8,926 nucleotides of DNA from JBECKR01 sp040235415. GTDB taxonomy: Bacteria > Acidobacteriota > Polarisedimenticolia > Polarisedimenticolales > Polarisedimenticolaceae. The notes under the pieces were generated by a model, which saw nothing but the letters and a program-made list of their open reading frames with translations, was not told where the DNA came from and did not search any database. The DNA lies in NCBI GenBank assembly GCA_040235415.1, contig JBECKR010000336.1:1-8926 (forward strand). Reading direction: 5' to 3'. Positions 1 through 7,514 of the stretch are shown piece by piece; position 1 is the first letter of the stretch; each line of letters starts with the position of its first letter. The position numbers and the translations under genes were made by a program.

Positions 1-319
1 TCCAGGCGAGGACCCCGAGCGCGAGCGCGACGACCGCCGCGGCGGCCAAGCCGATCCCGATGACGACCCGGCGCCGCGCCGGCGCGAGCTCCGCGGACGA
101 CTCGCGGTGCACCCGCATCAGCGCCCGCACCTTGGCGGCGAGCTCCGGGTCGGCGGCGATCGCGTCCGCGGCCCGCTCGCGCTCGGGACCGGTCAGGCGT
201 CCGAGCACGAGGTCGACGACGTCGTCGTCCGAGGGCGCGTCGGGAGCGCGCTCCTCGCCCGCGAGGACGCGGTACGCCGCGCGCATCCTCCTCACGAACG
301 CGTCGTCGCGGCGGCTCAT
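1..319 (-). CDS. Probable anti-sigma factor, membrane-anchored (3' end cut by window edge)
   Basis: The first 106 residues are visible. The start ATG (317-319) overlaps the TGA stop of the sigma factor gene (316-318), so the two are probably translationally coupled. A strong ribosome binding site, GGAGGAGGG, lies at 326-334 inside the end of the sigma gene. Residues 1-30 are charged. Residues 31-73 form an acidic-helical stretch (DDDVVDLVLGRL, then DPELAAKVRALMRVH) that resembles the N-terminal sigma-binding helices of anti-sigma factors of the zinc-free (RskA-like) kind; I see no HxxxCxxC zinc motif. Residues 85-106 are a hydrophobic, Ala/Val/Leu-rich membrane segment preceded by three arginines, which suggests the N-terminus is cytoplasmic. 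The extracytoplasmic part lies beyond the window. The anti-sigma role rests mostly on gene order; a small uncharacterised membrane protein is the alternative. Confidence 0.62.
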   Translation of the reverse strand, partial: MSRRDDAFVRRMRAAYRVLAGEERAPDAPSDDDVVDLVLGRLTGPERERAADAIAADPELAAKVRALMRVHRESSAELAPARRRVVIGIGLAAAAVVALALGVLAW

Positions 320-810
320 CGCGCACCCTCCTCCACGAAACGGCGACGCAGGGCGTCGAGACCGCGGTAGATGCGGTGCCGCGCCACCGACTCGGTCCAG
401 CCGTACAGCGCCGCGACCTCGGCGTGGTTGAACCCGGCGAGGTAGGCGCGGAGCGCGCGGGCCTGCTCGGCGGGCAGCCCGCCGAGGATCTCGCGGACCC
501 GGATCCGGGACTCGGCGGCCGTGTCCTGGTACGCGGCGCGTTCGGCGTCCACTTCTCCCCCGAGCGCGGGCTGGCGCTTCAGGACGGCCCACGCGGTCGT
601 CATCGCCGCCCTGTAGAGGTACGAGACCGGATGCTCGATTCGTTTCCCGCCCTGGACCCGTTTCCAGAGCGCGAGCTTGAGCTCCTGCTCGACGTCCTCG
701 CCGAGATCGGCGTGGCGCGGGCCGAGCGCGCGGCGGATCGCGCCGCGCACGACCTTGGCGTGGCGCTCGATCAGCTCGGCGTACTGCGGTTCGTGGGTGT
801 CGTCGTGCAT
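316..810 (-). CDS. ECF-like RNA polymerase sigma factor (sigma-70 family)
   Basis: This encodes 164 residues, a normal size for an ECF sigma factor carrying only sigma2 and sigma4. Residues about 8-80 fit sigma2: a helix around YAELIERHAKVVRGAIRRAL, then EDVEQELKLALWKRV, which matches the DLxQExFLxLW signature, then a promoter-melting-type segment, PVSYLYRAAMTTAW. Residues about 108-160 fit sigma4: LPAEQARALRAYLAGFNHAEVAALYGW, then a recognition-helix pattern ending RIYRGLDALRRRF. The open frame continues far upstream through the divergent gene, but that extension is arginine-rich shadow sequence. I chose ATG at 808-810 because GGAG sits 7-10 bases upstream and the sigma2 homology begins just after it. 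It is followed by a membrane protein with a 4-base overlap. It would direct polymerase to a specific regulon, possibly including itself and the divergent beta-helix gene (inference). The exact ECF group is not recognised. Confidence 0.85.
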   Translation of the reverse strand: MHDDTHEPQYAELIERHAKVVRGAIRRALGPRHADLGEDVEQELKLALWKRVQGGKRIEHPVSYLYRAAMTTAWAVLKRQPALGGEVDAERAAYQDTAAESRIRVREILGGLPAEQARALRAYLAGFNHAEVAALYGWTESVARHRIYRGLDALRRRFVEEGAR

Positions 811-918
811 CGCACTCCGGAAGATACCCACGGAAAATCGGATCGGGGTGGGAAAGAATTCGGGTTTCGGGGCTCCCTCCGGGAAAACGCGGGACGCGTC
901 CCGTTCGGAGGAGCGCTC
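811..918. promoter_or_regulatory. Divergent control region between sigma factor and beta-helix gene
   Basis: This 108-bp spacer must hold the start signals of both flanking genes. Visible elements are GGAG-type ribosome binding sites at each end, three short A-rich runs of the form GGAAA (about 832, 851 and 882), and a perfect 14-bp palindrome at 890-903. I see no convincing sigma-70 -35/-10 pair in either direction, which fits an ECF-type or other alternative promoter but does not prove one. Confidence 0.5.
890..903. promoter_or_regulatory. Perfect 14-bp palindrome upstream of the beta-helix gene
   Basis: CGGGACGCGTCCCG reads the same on both strands and ends 3 bases before the GGAGGAG ribosome binding site. 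It could be an operator for a dimeric regulator. No regulator can be named. With GC this high, a chance palindrome is possible. Confidence 0.35.
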
Positions 919-3900
919 ATGAGGAGTTTCGTCGCGGTTTCGGCGGCGGTCCTGGCGGCGTCGGCGGCGCTGGCCCAGACGACGGTCCCCGGCGGGACGA
1001 TCTCGACCGACACGACCTGGACGATCGGCGGGTCGCCGTACACCGTCACCGGCACGGTGAGCGTGGCCGGCACCGACGGCGCGGACGGCATCACGACGCT
1101 CACGATCGCGCCGGGCGTCGTGGTGCTCTTCGACGCCGGCGTCCAGCTCCAGATCGGGGGGACCGCGGCCGGAACCCCCGGAGCGCTCGTCGCCGACGGC
1201 AACGCCACGGGCGGCCCGGCCCTGATCCGGTTCACGAGCTCGAGCGCCACCCCCGCACCCGGGGACTGGAACGGGATCTACTTCCGGTCCGGCGCACGCG
1301 CCTCGATCGTACGCAACGCCCGGATCGAGTACGGCGGCGGCAGCATCTGGGCCGGGATCTACGTGTCGTCCGCGGCCACGACCGTCCTGACGCTCGACCA
1401 GCTCCAGATCGCGAACAACGCCAACCAGGGGCTTCGCGCCGCCGGCCCGGTCACGCTCGCGCTCACCGACTCGACCTTCGCCGCGAACGCGCTCGACGAC
1501 GTCGCGCTCTCGAGCAACGCCGGCATCACCGGCTCGGTTTCCGGCTGCACGCTGCACAGCGTGAGCTACGCCGGCAACCAGCCGGCGGTGACTTGGAGCG
1601 GGAACACGTTCCAGGACTGGGGGGCGCGGGTTTCCAACATTCCCGGAAACGACATCGACGACTTCGCGGCCGACAACACGTTCCTCAAGGTCGCGAACGC
1701 CCAGGTCAACGTGCTCACGGACACGATCGCGTTCGACGCGACCTGGACCGTCGCGATGGCGGACGAATACGTCACGACCGGGAGCCAGGCGGTCCAGGGC
1801 ACCGACGGCGGCGACGGCATCACGACGCTGACGCTCGAGCCGGGCGTCGTGGTGCGCTTCGGCGCCGGGGATCAGCTCCAGATCGGGGGGACCGCGGCCG
1901 GAACCCCCGGAGCGCTCGTCGCCGACGGCGATGCCACGGGGGGTCCCGCCCAGATCCTGTTCACGAGCGCGAGCGGCACCCCGGCCCCGGGGAGCTGGGC
2001 CGGGATCTACTTCCGGCCCGGCGCACGCGCCTCGATCGTACGCAACGCCCGGATCGAGTACGGCGGCGCCAGCATCTGGGCCGGGATCTACGTGACGTCC
2101 GCGGCCGCGACCGTCCTGACGCTCGATCAGCTCCAGATCGAGGACAGCGCCAACGAGGGGCTCCACGTGACCGGCCCGGTCACGCTCGCGCTCACCGACT
2201 CGACCTTCGCCGCGAACGCGCTCGACGACGTCGCGCTCTCGAGCAACGCCGGCATCACCGGCTCGGTCTCCGGCTGCACGCTGCGCAGCGTGAACTACGC
2301 CGGCAACCAGCCGGCGGTGACCTGGAGCGGGAACACGTTCCAGGAGTGGGGGGCGCGGGTCTCCAACATTCCCGGAAACGACATCGACGACTTCGCGGCC
2401 GACAACACGTTCCTCAAGGTCCCGGCCGCCCAGGTCAACGTGCTCCAGGACACGATCGCGCTGGACGCGACCTGGACCGTCGCGATGGCGGACGCCTACG
2501 TCACGACCGGGAGCCAGGCGATCCAGGGCACCGACGGCGGCGACGGCATCACGACGCTGACGCTCGAGCCGGGCCTGGAGCTGCGCTTCGGCGCCGGGGA
2601 TCAGCTCCAAGTCGGCGGCACCTCCGCGGGCGTTGCCGGGGCGCTCGTCGCCGACGGCGACGCCACGGGCGGCCCGGCCCGGATCCGGTTCACGAGCTCA
2701 AGCGGAGCTCCGACCCGCGGGAGCTGGGCCGGGATCTACTTCCGGTCCGGCGCGCGAACCTCGATCGTGCGCAACGCCCGTGTCGACTACGCCGGCGCGA
2801 GCGTCTGGGCCGGGATCTACGCCGGTCAGTCCACCGGCGACACCGTCACGATCGACGACGTCCTGGTCACCGAGAGCGCGAACTACGGCGTGTACCAAGG
2901 CGGACCGACCACGATGACGGCGCTCACGGTGTCGGGCACGAACGCCAACGCGGTGCGCCTCGCGTCCGGGACGGTGTCGATCTCGGGCTGCGATCTCGAT
3001 TCCGGATCCGACTACGACGTGTACGTCTCGGCGGTGCCGAGCGTCACGGGAAGCGTCCAGAACTGCCCGGTGATCCACAGCGTGTTCTACGCCGGGAGCC
3101 AGCCCGCGGTCTCTTGGAGCGGGAACACGTTCGTCGACTGGGGGGCGCGGGTCTCGCGCCTCGAGCCCGAGGCGGTCGAGGACATCCGGGCGGACAACAC
3201 CGTCAACCTCACGCCCGGCGCGAGCCTCGAGCTGACCGGCGGCACGGTCGAGACCGACGCGAGCTGGACGGCCGGGCTGGGGAAACCGTACGTCGCCCTC
3301 GGCTCGATCGCGGTCCAAGGGACCAGCGGCGCGGACGGCATCACGACGCTGACGATCGCGCCGGGCCTGGAACTGCGCTTCGAAAACGGGAATCAGCTCC
3401 AGATCGGCGGCACCGCGGCGGCCGTCCCCGGGGCGCTCGTCGCCGACGGCGACGCGCCGGGGGGTCCGGCCCAGATCCGGTTCACGAGCTCGAGCCCGAG
3501 CCCCGCCCCGGGGAGCTGGGCCGGGATCTACTTCCGGGCCGGCGCACGCTCCTCGGTTCTGCGCAACGCCCGGATCGACTACGCCGGCGCGAGCGTCTGG
3601 GCCCCGGTCTACGTGTCGTCCGCGGCCGCGACCGTCCTGACGCTCGACCGGCTCCAGATCGAGAACAACGACAGCGACGGACTCGAGGTGGTCGGCCCGG
3701 CCACGATCGCCCTCACCGACTCGACGTTCGCCGCGAACGCGCTCGACGACGTCGCGCTCGCGAGCAACGCCGGCATCACCGGCTCGGTCTCCGGCTGCAC
3801 GCTGCACAGCGTGAACTACGCCGGCAACCAGCCCGCGATCTCCTGGAGCGGGAACACGTTCCAGGACTGGGGGGCGCGGGTTTCCCGCATTCCCGGAAAC

Positions 3901-6858
3901 GACGTCGGCGACTTCGCCGCCGACAACACCTTCGTCAAGGTTCCGGCCGCCACCGTCGACGTCCTCGCCGACACGATCGCGCTCGACGCGACCTGGACCG
4001 TCGCGATGGCGGACGCCTACGTCGCGCTCGGGAGCCAGACGGTCCAAGGCACCGACGGCGGCGACGGCGTCACGACGCTGACGCTCGAGCCGGGCGCGGA
4101 GCTGCGCTTCGGCGGCGGGAATCAGCTCCAGATCGGAGGAGTCTCGGCAGGCGTCCCGGGGGCGCTCGTCGCCGACGGCGACGCCACGGGAGGCCCGGCC
4201 CGGATCCTGTTCACGAGCTCGAGCGGCACCCCAGCGCCGGGAGACTGGAGCGGGATCTACGTCCGGGCCGGCGCACGCGCCTCGATCCTGCGCAACGCCC
4301 GTGTCGAGTACGGCGGCGCCAGCGTCTGGGCGGATGTCTACGCTTCGAACGCCGCGGAGACCCTCACGGTCGACGGCGTCGAGGTCGTCGATTCCGGGAA
4401 CTACGGGGTTTATGCCGGAGGGGCCGGACTCTCGATCGCGAATTCGACGATCGAAGGAAACGCGGACCACGACGTTTACGTCGCGAACTCGGCGACCGCG
4501 ACCGGCTCCGTCCAAGACTCGACCCTCGAGAGCGCGTTCTACGCCGGTGCGCTCGCGGACGTGTCCTGGACCGGGAACACCTTCAACACCTGGGGCGCGC
4601 GGACCTCGCGCGTGGCGCCTCGGGTCGTGGGGCAGTTCTCGACGCAGAACACGTTCAACGCGCTGCCCGGTGCGGTGCTGGAGGTGATCGGGGGAACGCT
4701 CGCGGACGACGCGACGTGGTCGCCGGCGCCCGGTCCGTTCGTGCTCACGACCAGCCTCACGGTGCAGGGCACGAGCGGCGCCGACGCGCGGACGACGCTG
4801 ACCCTCGAGCCCGGCGTCGCGCTGCGATTCCCGGCGTCGACGGGGTTGTTCGTGGGAGGCTTCTCCGGCGACCCCGGAGAGCTCGTCGCGAGCGGCCAGC
4901 TCGGAGGAGGCGCGGTCTCGAACATCAACTTCGGGAGCAGCCAGGCGATCCCCGCGGCCGGATCCTGGCGCGGCGTCGAAGTCCGCGCGACGGGACGAGC
5001 CACGATCCAGGACGCGCAGGTGAGCTACGCCGACACGGGGATGTTCGTGAACGGCGGCACGATCGACCTGCTGCAGAGCCTCGTGGTGAACCGCTCGAAC
5101 GTCGGCGTCGATCTCGTCAACAGCTCCCCCGCGACGCCGCTCTCGGAGATGACGATCCGGAACACCGGGATCGCGGTGCGGGCGTCGAACGCGGCGGCGA
5201 CGATCCAGAACGGCAACCTCGAGGGCTCGAGCTTCGGAGTCCAGAACCTCTCGCCCGCGGCGTTCTGCATCGACGCGCAGAACAACTGGTGGGGCGACCC
5301 GAGCGGGCCGAGCGGCCCGGTGCCCGCGGTCGGCTGCGAGACGCAGCAGGCGACCGGAACGGGTTCTCCGGTCACGGAAGGGGTGCGGTTCGACGCGTTC
5401 CTCGGGACCCCGTCCGACGACCTCGACGCCATCGCCTGCGACGACGGCGACGGCATCAACGATCCGTGCTCGGGCGGCAACACCGTCGACTGCGACGACA
5501 ACTGCTGCCTCGTGGCGAACCCGTCGCAGGCCGACGCGGACGGCGACGGCGTCGGGGACGCCTGCGACGGCAACCCGGTCCTGCGCGTCTCCTCCGATCC
5601 GCTCGACCTCCCGGACTTCGGCGTCGTGCAGGACGCGGTCGACGCCGCGTTCCAGTCCGGCACCAGGATCGAGATCTTCCCGGGGCTGGGGCCGTACGTC
5701 GAATCGGTGCGGCTCGACCGCGAGCAGGTGTTCACGCTCGTCGGCCTCGACGAGCCGAGCGGCGATCCCGTGATCGTCGACGGGCTCACCGGCCCGGCGT
5801 TCGACGCCGTCAACAAGGTCGGCGTCGCGCCCATGAGCCTGAGCCACGTGACGCTGCGCGGGAACCGGGGCGTCCACGCACTCGTCGACACCTCGATCCG
5901 GGACGTCGTGTTCGACGGCGTCGCGGGCGAGGCGCTCGCCCTCGACGCGGGCTCCCACACGCTCGTCGACGCCGGCATCGGTCCCGCGCAGGCCGTGGGC
6001 GTCGACGTCGGCGCCGGGGCCGCGATCTCGATGGAGCGCGTCTCGATCTTCGGCTCGACGGACGCCGGGATCGTCGCGGGCGGCGCCGTGACCGCGGTCA
6101 GCACGCTCGTCGCCGGCGGCAACGGCGCCGACGGGATCCGCGCCTCCGGAACCGGCAGCCTGACGCTGCGGTTCTCGACGGTGGCGGACAACACCGGCTA
6201 CGGGATCGACAACGCGTCGATCGGGTCGCTCGTGATCGACCGCTCGATCGTGTGGGGGAACGCGCTCGACGACCTCGCGGTGCCGGCGTGCGCGTCGGCG
6301 ACCTGGTCCGACATCGGCGTCCCCGACTGCTCCGCGGCCGGGAACAACGTCGCGGGCGATCCGCTGCTCGACCCGGCGTACCGCCTGTCGTCGGGCTCCG
6401 TCTGCCTCGAGCACGGTCCCGACCCCGCGACCTTCACCGGCACGCCGGTGTGGGATCTCGACTCGACGCCGCGCCTCAAGGACTACGACGCCGACGGCTT
6501 CGCGAACAGCGACTGCGGCGCGTTCGAGGCTTCCGATCCGACGATCGTTCCCGGCGAGGTCCTGAACCTGCGCTGGACGTCGAGCTTCCGCCTCGAGTGG
6601 GACGCGGAGCCGGACGCGCTCGAGTACCACGTCTACCGCGACCTCGCCTCGAACCTGTCGTGGAGCTCGTTCGCGGTCTGCGCGGACGGCCTCGACGGCG
6701 ACCGCACCGACACGATGCTCGACGACCTCGAGGATCCGCTGCCGGGGCAGACGTTCGTCTATCTCATCACCGCGGAGGCCGCGGACGGCCACGAGGGCAC
6801 CCTCGGGTACGCCAAGGCCGCCGAGAGGAGCAACTACCCGGCGAACCGGTGTCCGTGA
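919..6858 (+). CDS. Giant exported parallel beta-helix repeat protein with thrombospondin type 3 and fibronectin-like domains
   Basis: This encodes 1979 residues. ATG 919 is chosen because GGAGGAG (907-913) precedes it by 5 bases and a signal peptide follows at once: charged start, hydrophobic AVSAAVLAASAALA, cleavage probably after Ala19. Residues about 25-1257 are five long repeats of about 243 residues with a ladder-like pattern of right-handed beta-helix proteins; 1258-1505 is a decayed sixth. NNWWGDPSGP (1455-1464) is a motif common at the end of such helices. Residues 1507-1552 are an Asp-rich, six-cysteine stretch ending DADGDGVGDACD, a thrombospondin type 3 calcium-binding signature. 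Residues about 1568-1870 form a second, non-repetitive pectate-lyase-like helix ending in a DPLLDPAYRL...DCGAFE segment typical of 'choice-of-anchor Q' tails. Residues 1881-1979 resemble a fibronectin type III domain (YHVYR, FVYLITAEA). No catalytic residues, sortase motif or membrane anchor are seen. It is probably a surface or secreted adhesin-like or polysaccharide-binding protein; the exact role is unknown. Confidence 0.88.
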   Translation: MRSFVAVSAAVLAASAALAQTTVPGGTISTDTTWTIGGSPYTVTGTVSVAGTDGADGITTLTIAPGVVVLFDAGVQLQIGGTAAGTPGALVADGNATGGPALIRFTSSSATPAPGDWNGIYFRSGARASIVRNARIEYGGGSIWAGIYVSSAATTVLTLDQLQIANNANQGLRAAGPVTLALTDSTFAANALDDVALSSNAGITGSVSGCTLHSVSYAGNQPAVTWSGNTFQDWGARVSNIPGNDIDDFAADNTFLKVANAQVNVLTDTIAFDATWTVAMADEYVTTGSQAVQGTDGGDGITTLTLEPGVVVRFGAGDQLQIGGTAAGTPGALVADGDATGGPAQILFTSASGTPAPGSWAGIYFRPGARASIVRNARIEYGGASIWAGIYVTSAAATVLTLDQLQIEDSANEGLHVTGPVTLALTDSTFAANALDDVALSSNAGITGSVSGCTLRSVNYAGNQPAVTWSGNTFQEWGARVSNIPGNDIDDFAADNTFLKVPAAQVNVLQDTIALDATWTVAMADAYVTTGSQAIQGTDGGDGITTLTLEPGLELRFGAGDQLQVGGTSAGVAGALVADGDATGGPARIRFTSSSGAPTRGSWAGIYFRSGARTSIVRNARVDYAGASVWAGIYAGQSTGDTVTIDDVLVTESANYGVYQGGPTTMTALTVSGTNANAVRLASGTVSISGCDLDSGSDYDVYVSAVPSVTGSVQNCPVIHSVFYAGSQPAVSWSGNTFVDWGARVSRLEPEAVEDIRADNTVNLTPGASLELTGGTVETDASWTAGLGKPYVALGSIAVQGTSGADGITTLTIAPGLELRFENGNQLQIGGTAAAVPGALVADGDAPGGPAQIRFTSSSPSPAPGSWAGIYFRAGARSSVLRNARIDYAGASVWAPVYVSSAAATVLTLDRLQIENNDSDGLEVVGPATIALTDSTFAANALDDVALASNAGITGSVSGCTLHSVNYAGNQPAISWSGNTFQDWGARVSRIPGNDVGDFAADNTFVKVPAATVDVLADTIALDATWTVAMADAYVALGSQTVQGTDGGDGVTTLTLEPGAELRFGGGNQLQIGGVSAGVPGALVADGDATGGPARILFTSSSGTPAPGDWSGIYVRAGARASILRNARVEYGGASVWADVYASNAAETLTVDGVEVVDSGNYGVYAGGAGLSIANSTIEGNADHDVYVANSATATGSVQDSTLESAFYAGALADVSWTGNTFNTWGARTSRVAPRVVGQFSTQNTFNALPGAVLEVIGGTLADDATWSPAPGPFVLTTSLTVQGTSGADARTTLTLEPGVALRFPASTGLFVGGFSGDPGELVASGQLGGGAVSNINFGSSQAIPAAGSWRGVEVRATGRATIQDAQVSYADTGMFVNGGTIDLLQSLVVNRSNVGVDLVNSSPATPLSEMTIRNTGIAVRASNAAATIQNGNLEGSSFGVQNLSPAAFCIDAQNNWWGDPSGPSGPVPAVGCETQQATGTGSPVTEGVRFDAFLGTPSDDLDAIACDDGDGINDPCSGGNTVDCDDNCCLVANPSQADADGDGVGDACDGNPVLRVSSDPLDLPDFGVVQDAVDAAFQSGTRIEIFPGLGPYVESVRLDREQVFTLVGLDEPSGDPVIVDGLTGPAFDAVNKVGVAPMSLSHVTLRGNRGVHALVDTSIRDVVFDGVAGEALALDAGSHTLVDAGIGPAQAVGVDVGAGAAISMERVSIFGSTDAGIVAGGAVTAVSTLVAGGNGADGIRASGTGSLTLRFSTVADNTGYGIDNASIGSLVIDRSIVWGNALDDLAVPACASATWSDIGVPDCSAAGNNVAGDPLLDPAYRLSSGSVCLEHGPDPATFTGTPVWDLDSTPRLKDYDADGFANSDCGAFEASDPTIVPGEVLNLRWTSSFRLEWDAEPDALEYHVYRDLASNLSWSSFAVCADGLDGDRTDTMLDDLEDPLPGQTFVYLITAEAADGHEGTLGYAKAAERSNYPANRCP
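991..1716 (+). repeat. Beta-helix repeat unit 1 (type A)
   Basis: Residues about 25-266 of the giant protein. It opens with a GGT...DTTWT segment and carries the type A second half (TVLTLDQLQI, then LTDSTFAANALDDVALSSNAG). It is nearly identical to unit 2 over long stretches: 57 bp (1144-1200) and 97 bp (1442-1538) match exactly at a 729-bp offset. Confidence 0.9.
1717..2445 (+). repeat. Beta-helix repeat unit 2 (type A)
   Basis: Residues about 267-509. The period to units 1 and 3 is 729 bp (243 codons), measured from the GITTLT anchor at 1087, 1816 and 2545. It is the closest relative of unit 1. It ends with the type A linker NIPGNDIDDFAADNTF. Confidence 0.9.
2446..3237 (+). repeat. Beta-helix repeat unit 3 (type B, one extra rung)
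   Basis: Residues about 510-773. Its first half matches the other units, but its second half is type B (VTIDDVLVTESANYGVY...DYDVYV...TGSVQ), shared with unit 5. It is 792 bp to the next anchor instead of 729. The extra 63 bp equals 21 residues, about one turn of a beta-helix. Confidence 0.88.
3238..3966 (+). repeat. Beta-helix repeat unit 4 (type A)
   Basis: Residues about 774-1016. It opens with the GGTVETD form used after a type B unit and carries the type A second half found in units 1 and 2. The anchors at 3337 and 4066 are 729 bp apart. Confidence 0.9.
3967..4689 (+). repeat. Beta-helix repeat unit 5 (type B)
   Basis: Residues about 1017-1257. The first half is close to units 2-4. The second half is type B (LTVDGVEVVDSGNYGVY...DHDVYVANSATATGSVQ), without the extra rung of unit 3. 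Confidence 0.87.
4690..5400 (+). repeat. Decayed sixth beta-helix unit
   Basis: Residues about 1258-1494. The opening DDATWS, the TTLTLEPGVALRF core and the GSWRGVEVRA segment align with the other units, but similarity then fades into generic beta-helix sequence ending at the NNWWGDPSGP motif (from 5281). It probably caps the array. Confidence 0.7.
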
Positions 6859-6883
6859 GGGCGGGCCGGGAGTCGATTCGGAG

Positions 6884-7270
6884 TCAGGAGCCGAGGTACT
6901 CCAGAACGAGTCCGGACACGCGATCGAAGTGACGTCGATTGCGGGTCAGCAGCACCGCGTTCGCGACGAGCACGATTCCGGCGATGAGGCTGTCCCCCAT
7001 CCCGATGCCCGTGCCCCTTCGTTCGAGGTGTCTGCGGACGTCTGCGGCGCGATCGGCCGCCGTCGAGTCGAGCGGGAGGCAAGGCATCGCCGCGAGCAAC
7101 TCCAGGATCAGGCGCGCCTGCTTCGCGGATCTCGATCCTGCCAGCAGCTCGAATCGCGTGACGGCGGTGGTCGCGAGCAGTCCGTGTTCGAGTTCCCGAG
7201 CGATGCGCCCCGCGGCGGACTCCCGCCCCTGCAGGAAGTCGATCAGGATGTCCGTGTCGGCGACGATCAA
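6884..7270 (-). CDS. vapC: VapC-type PIN-domain ribonuclease toxin
   Basis: This encodes 128 residues, the usual length for VapC. PIN-domain acidic residues are visible: Asp5 in VADTDILIDFL, Glu41 in TRFELLAG, and Asp93 in GMGDSLIAG, followed by the LLTRNRRHF segment (109-115) and Asp116, typical of VapC C-termini. The family cleaves RNA (often tRNA or rRNA) in a magnesium-dependent way and is neutralised by its VapB partner. The start is TTG (7268-7270), overlapping the antitoxin's TGA stop (7267-7269) by 3 of 4 bases (TTGA). A GAGAG stretch lies upstream as a possible ribosome binding site. The catalytic set looks intact, so the toxin is probably functional. It converges with the giant gene, leaving only 25 bp between their stops. 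Confidence 0.92.
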   Translation of the reverse strand: MIVADTDILIDFLQGRESAAGRIARELEHGLLATTAVTRFELLAGSRSAKQARLILELLAAMPCLPLDSTAADRAADVRRHLERRGTGIGMGDSLIAGIVLVANAVLLTRNRRHFDRVSGLVLEYLGS

Positions 7271-7506
7271 CGCCAGCTCTCACGCAAGGCGCGGGTCGCC
7301 TCGCGCAGCGCGTCGGCCTCTCGAGCCGTGAACGCTCCGCGGAGCTTCGCGGCTCGGCGCCGGTACTCGTCCTTCTCCCCCTCGGTCGCGAGGAACGCGT
7401 CCAGCGCCTCTTGAACCAGACGGGAAAAGCCCTTCTCTCCGCGCCGCGCCGCGATCTCGAGAAGGCGTGCACGCTGCTCCGGCGTGATCTCGATCGTCGT
7501 CCGCAT
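7267..7506 (-). CDS. vapB: VapB-type antitoxin (ribbon-helix-helix)
   Basis: This encodes 79 residues. MRTTIEITPEQRARLLEIAA is the beta-strand plus helix of a ribbon-helix-helix DNA-binding domain, and residues 24-40 (GEKGFSRLVQEALDAFL) form the second helix. The charged C-terminal half (about 45-79, ending ALRESWR) is the kind of flexible tail that wraps the toxin. It would bind VapC and repress its own operon. I chose ATG at 7504-7506. An in-frame ATG five codons upstream (7519-7521) lies inside the predicted -10 element, so it is unlikely to be translated. The open frame also continues upstream through the thiamine-binding gene on the same strand, but that part is shadow sequence. Confidence 0.9.
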   Translation of the reverse strand: MRTTIEITPEQRARLLEIAARRGEKGFSRLVQEALDAFLATEGEKDEYRRRAAKLRGAFTAREADALREATRALRESWR

Positions 7507-7514
7507 GCGCTCAG

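Noticed and set aside
811..2610. Upstream extension of the sigma factor frame
   Set aside because: Only residues after ATG 808-810 resemble a sigma factor. The rest is antisense shadow of the beta-helix repeats.
991..4689. Tandem repeats as a possible CRISPR array or satellite
   Set aside because: The period is 729 bp, codon-framed throughout, with no short conserved repeats and unique spacers.
2698..6792. A 1364-codon open frame on the minus strand
   Set aside because: It is antisense to the giant gene, has biased Arg/Val/Asp composition, and shows repeat structure that mirrors the plus-strand repeats. It has no independent start signals.
6859..6883. Possible bidirectional terminator between the convergent giant gene and vapC
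   Set aside because: The 25-bp gap has no clear stem followed by a T-run on either strand.
1593..6932. A 1779-codon open frame on the plus strand, offset from the giant gene
   Set aside because: It is extremely arginine-rich and lacks any recognisable domain or signal. It arises from the high GC and the repeats of the real frame, which has a signal peptide and ribosome site.
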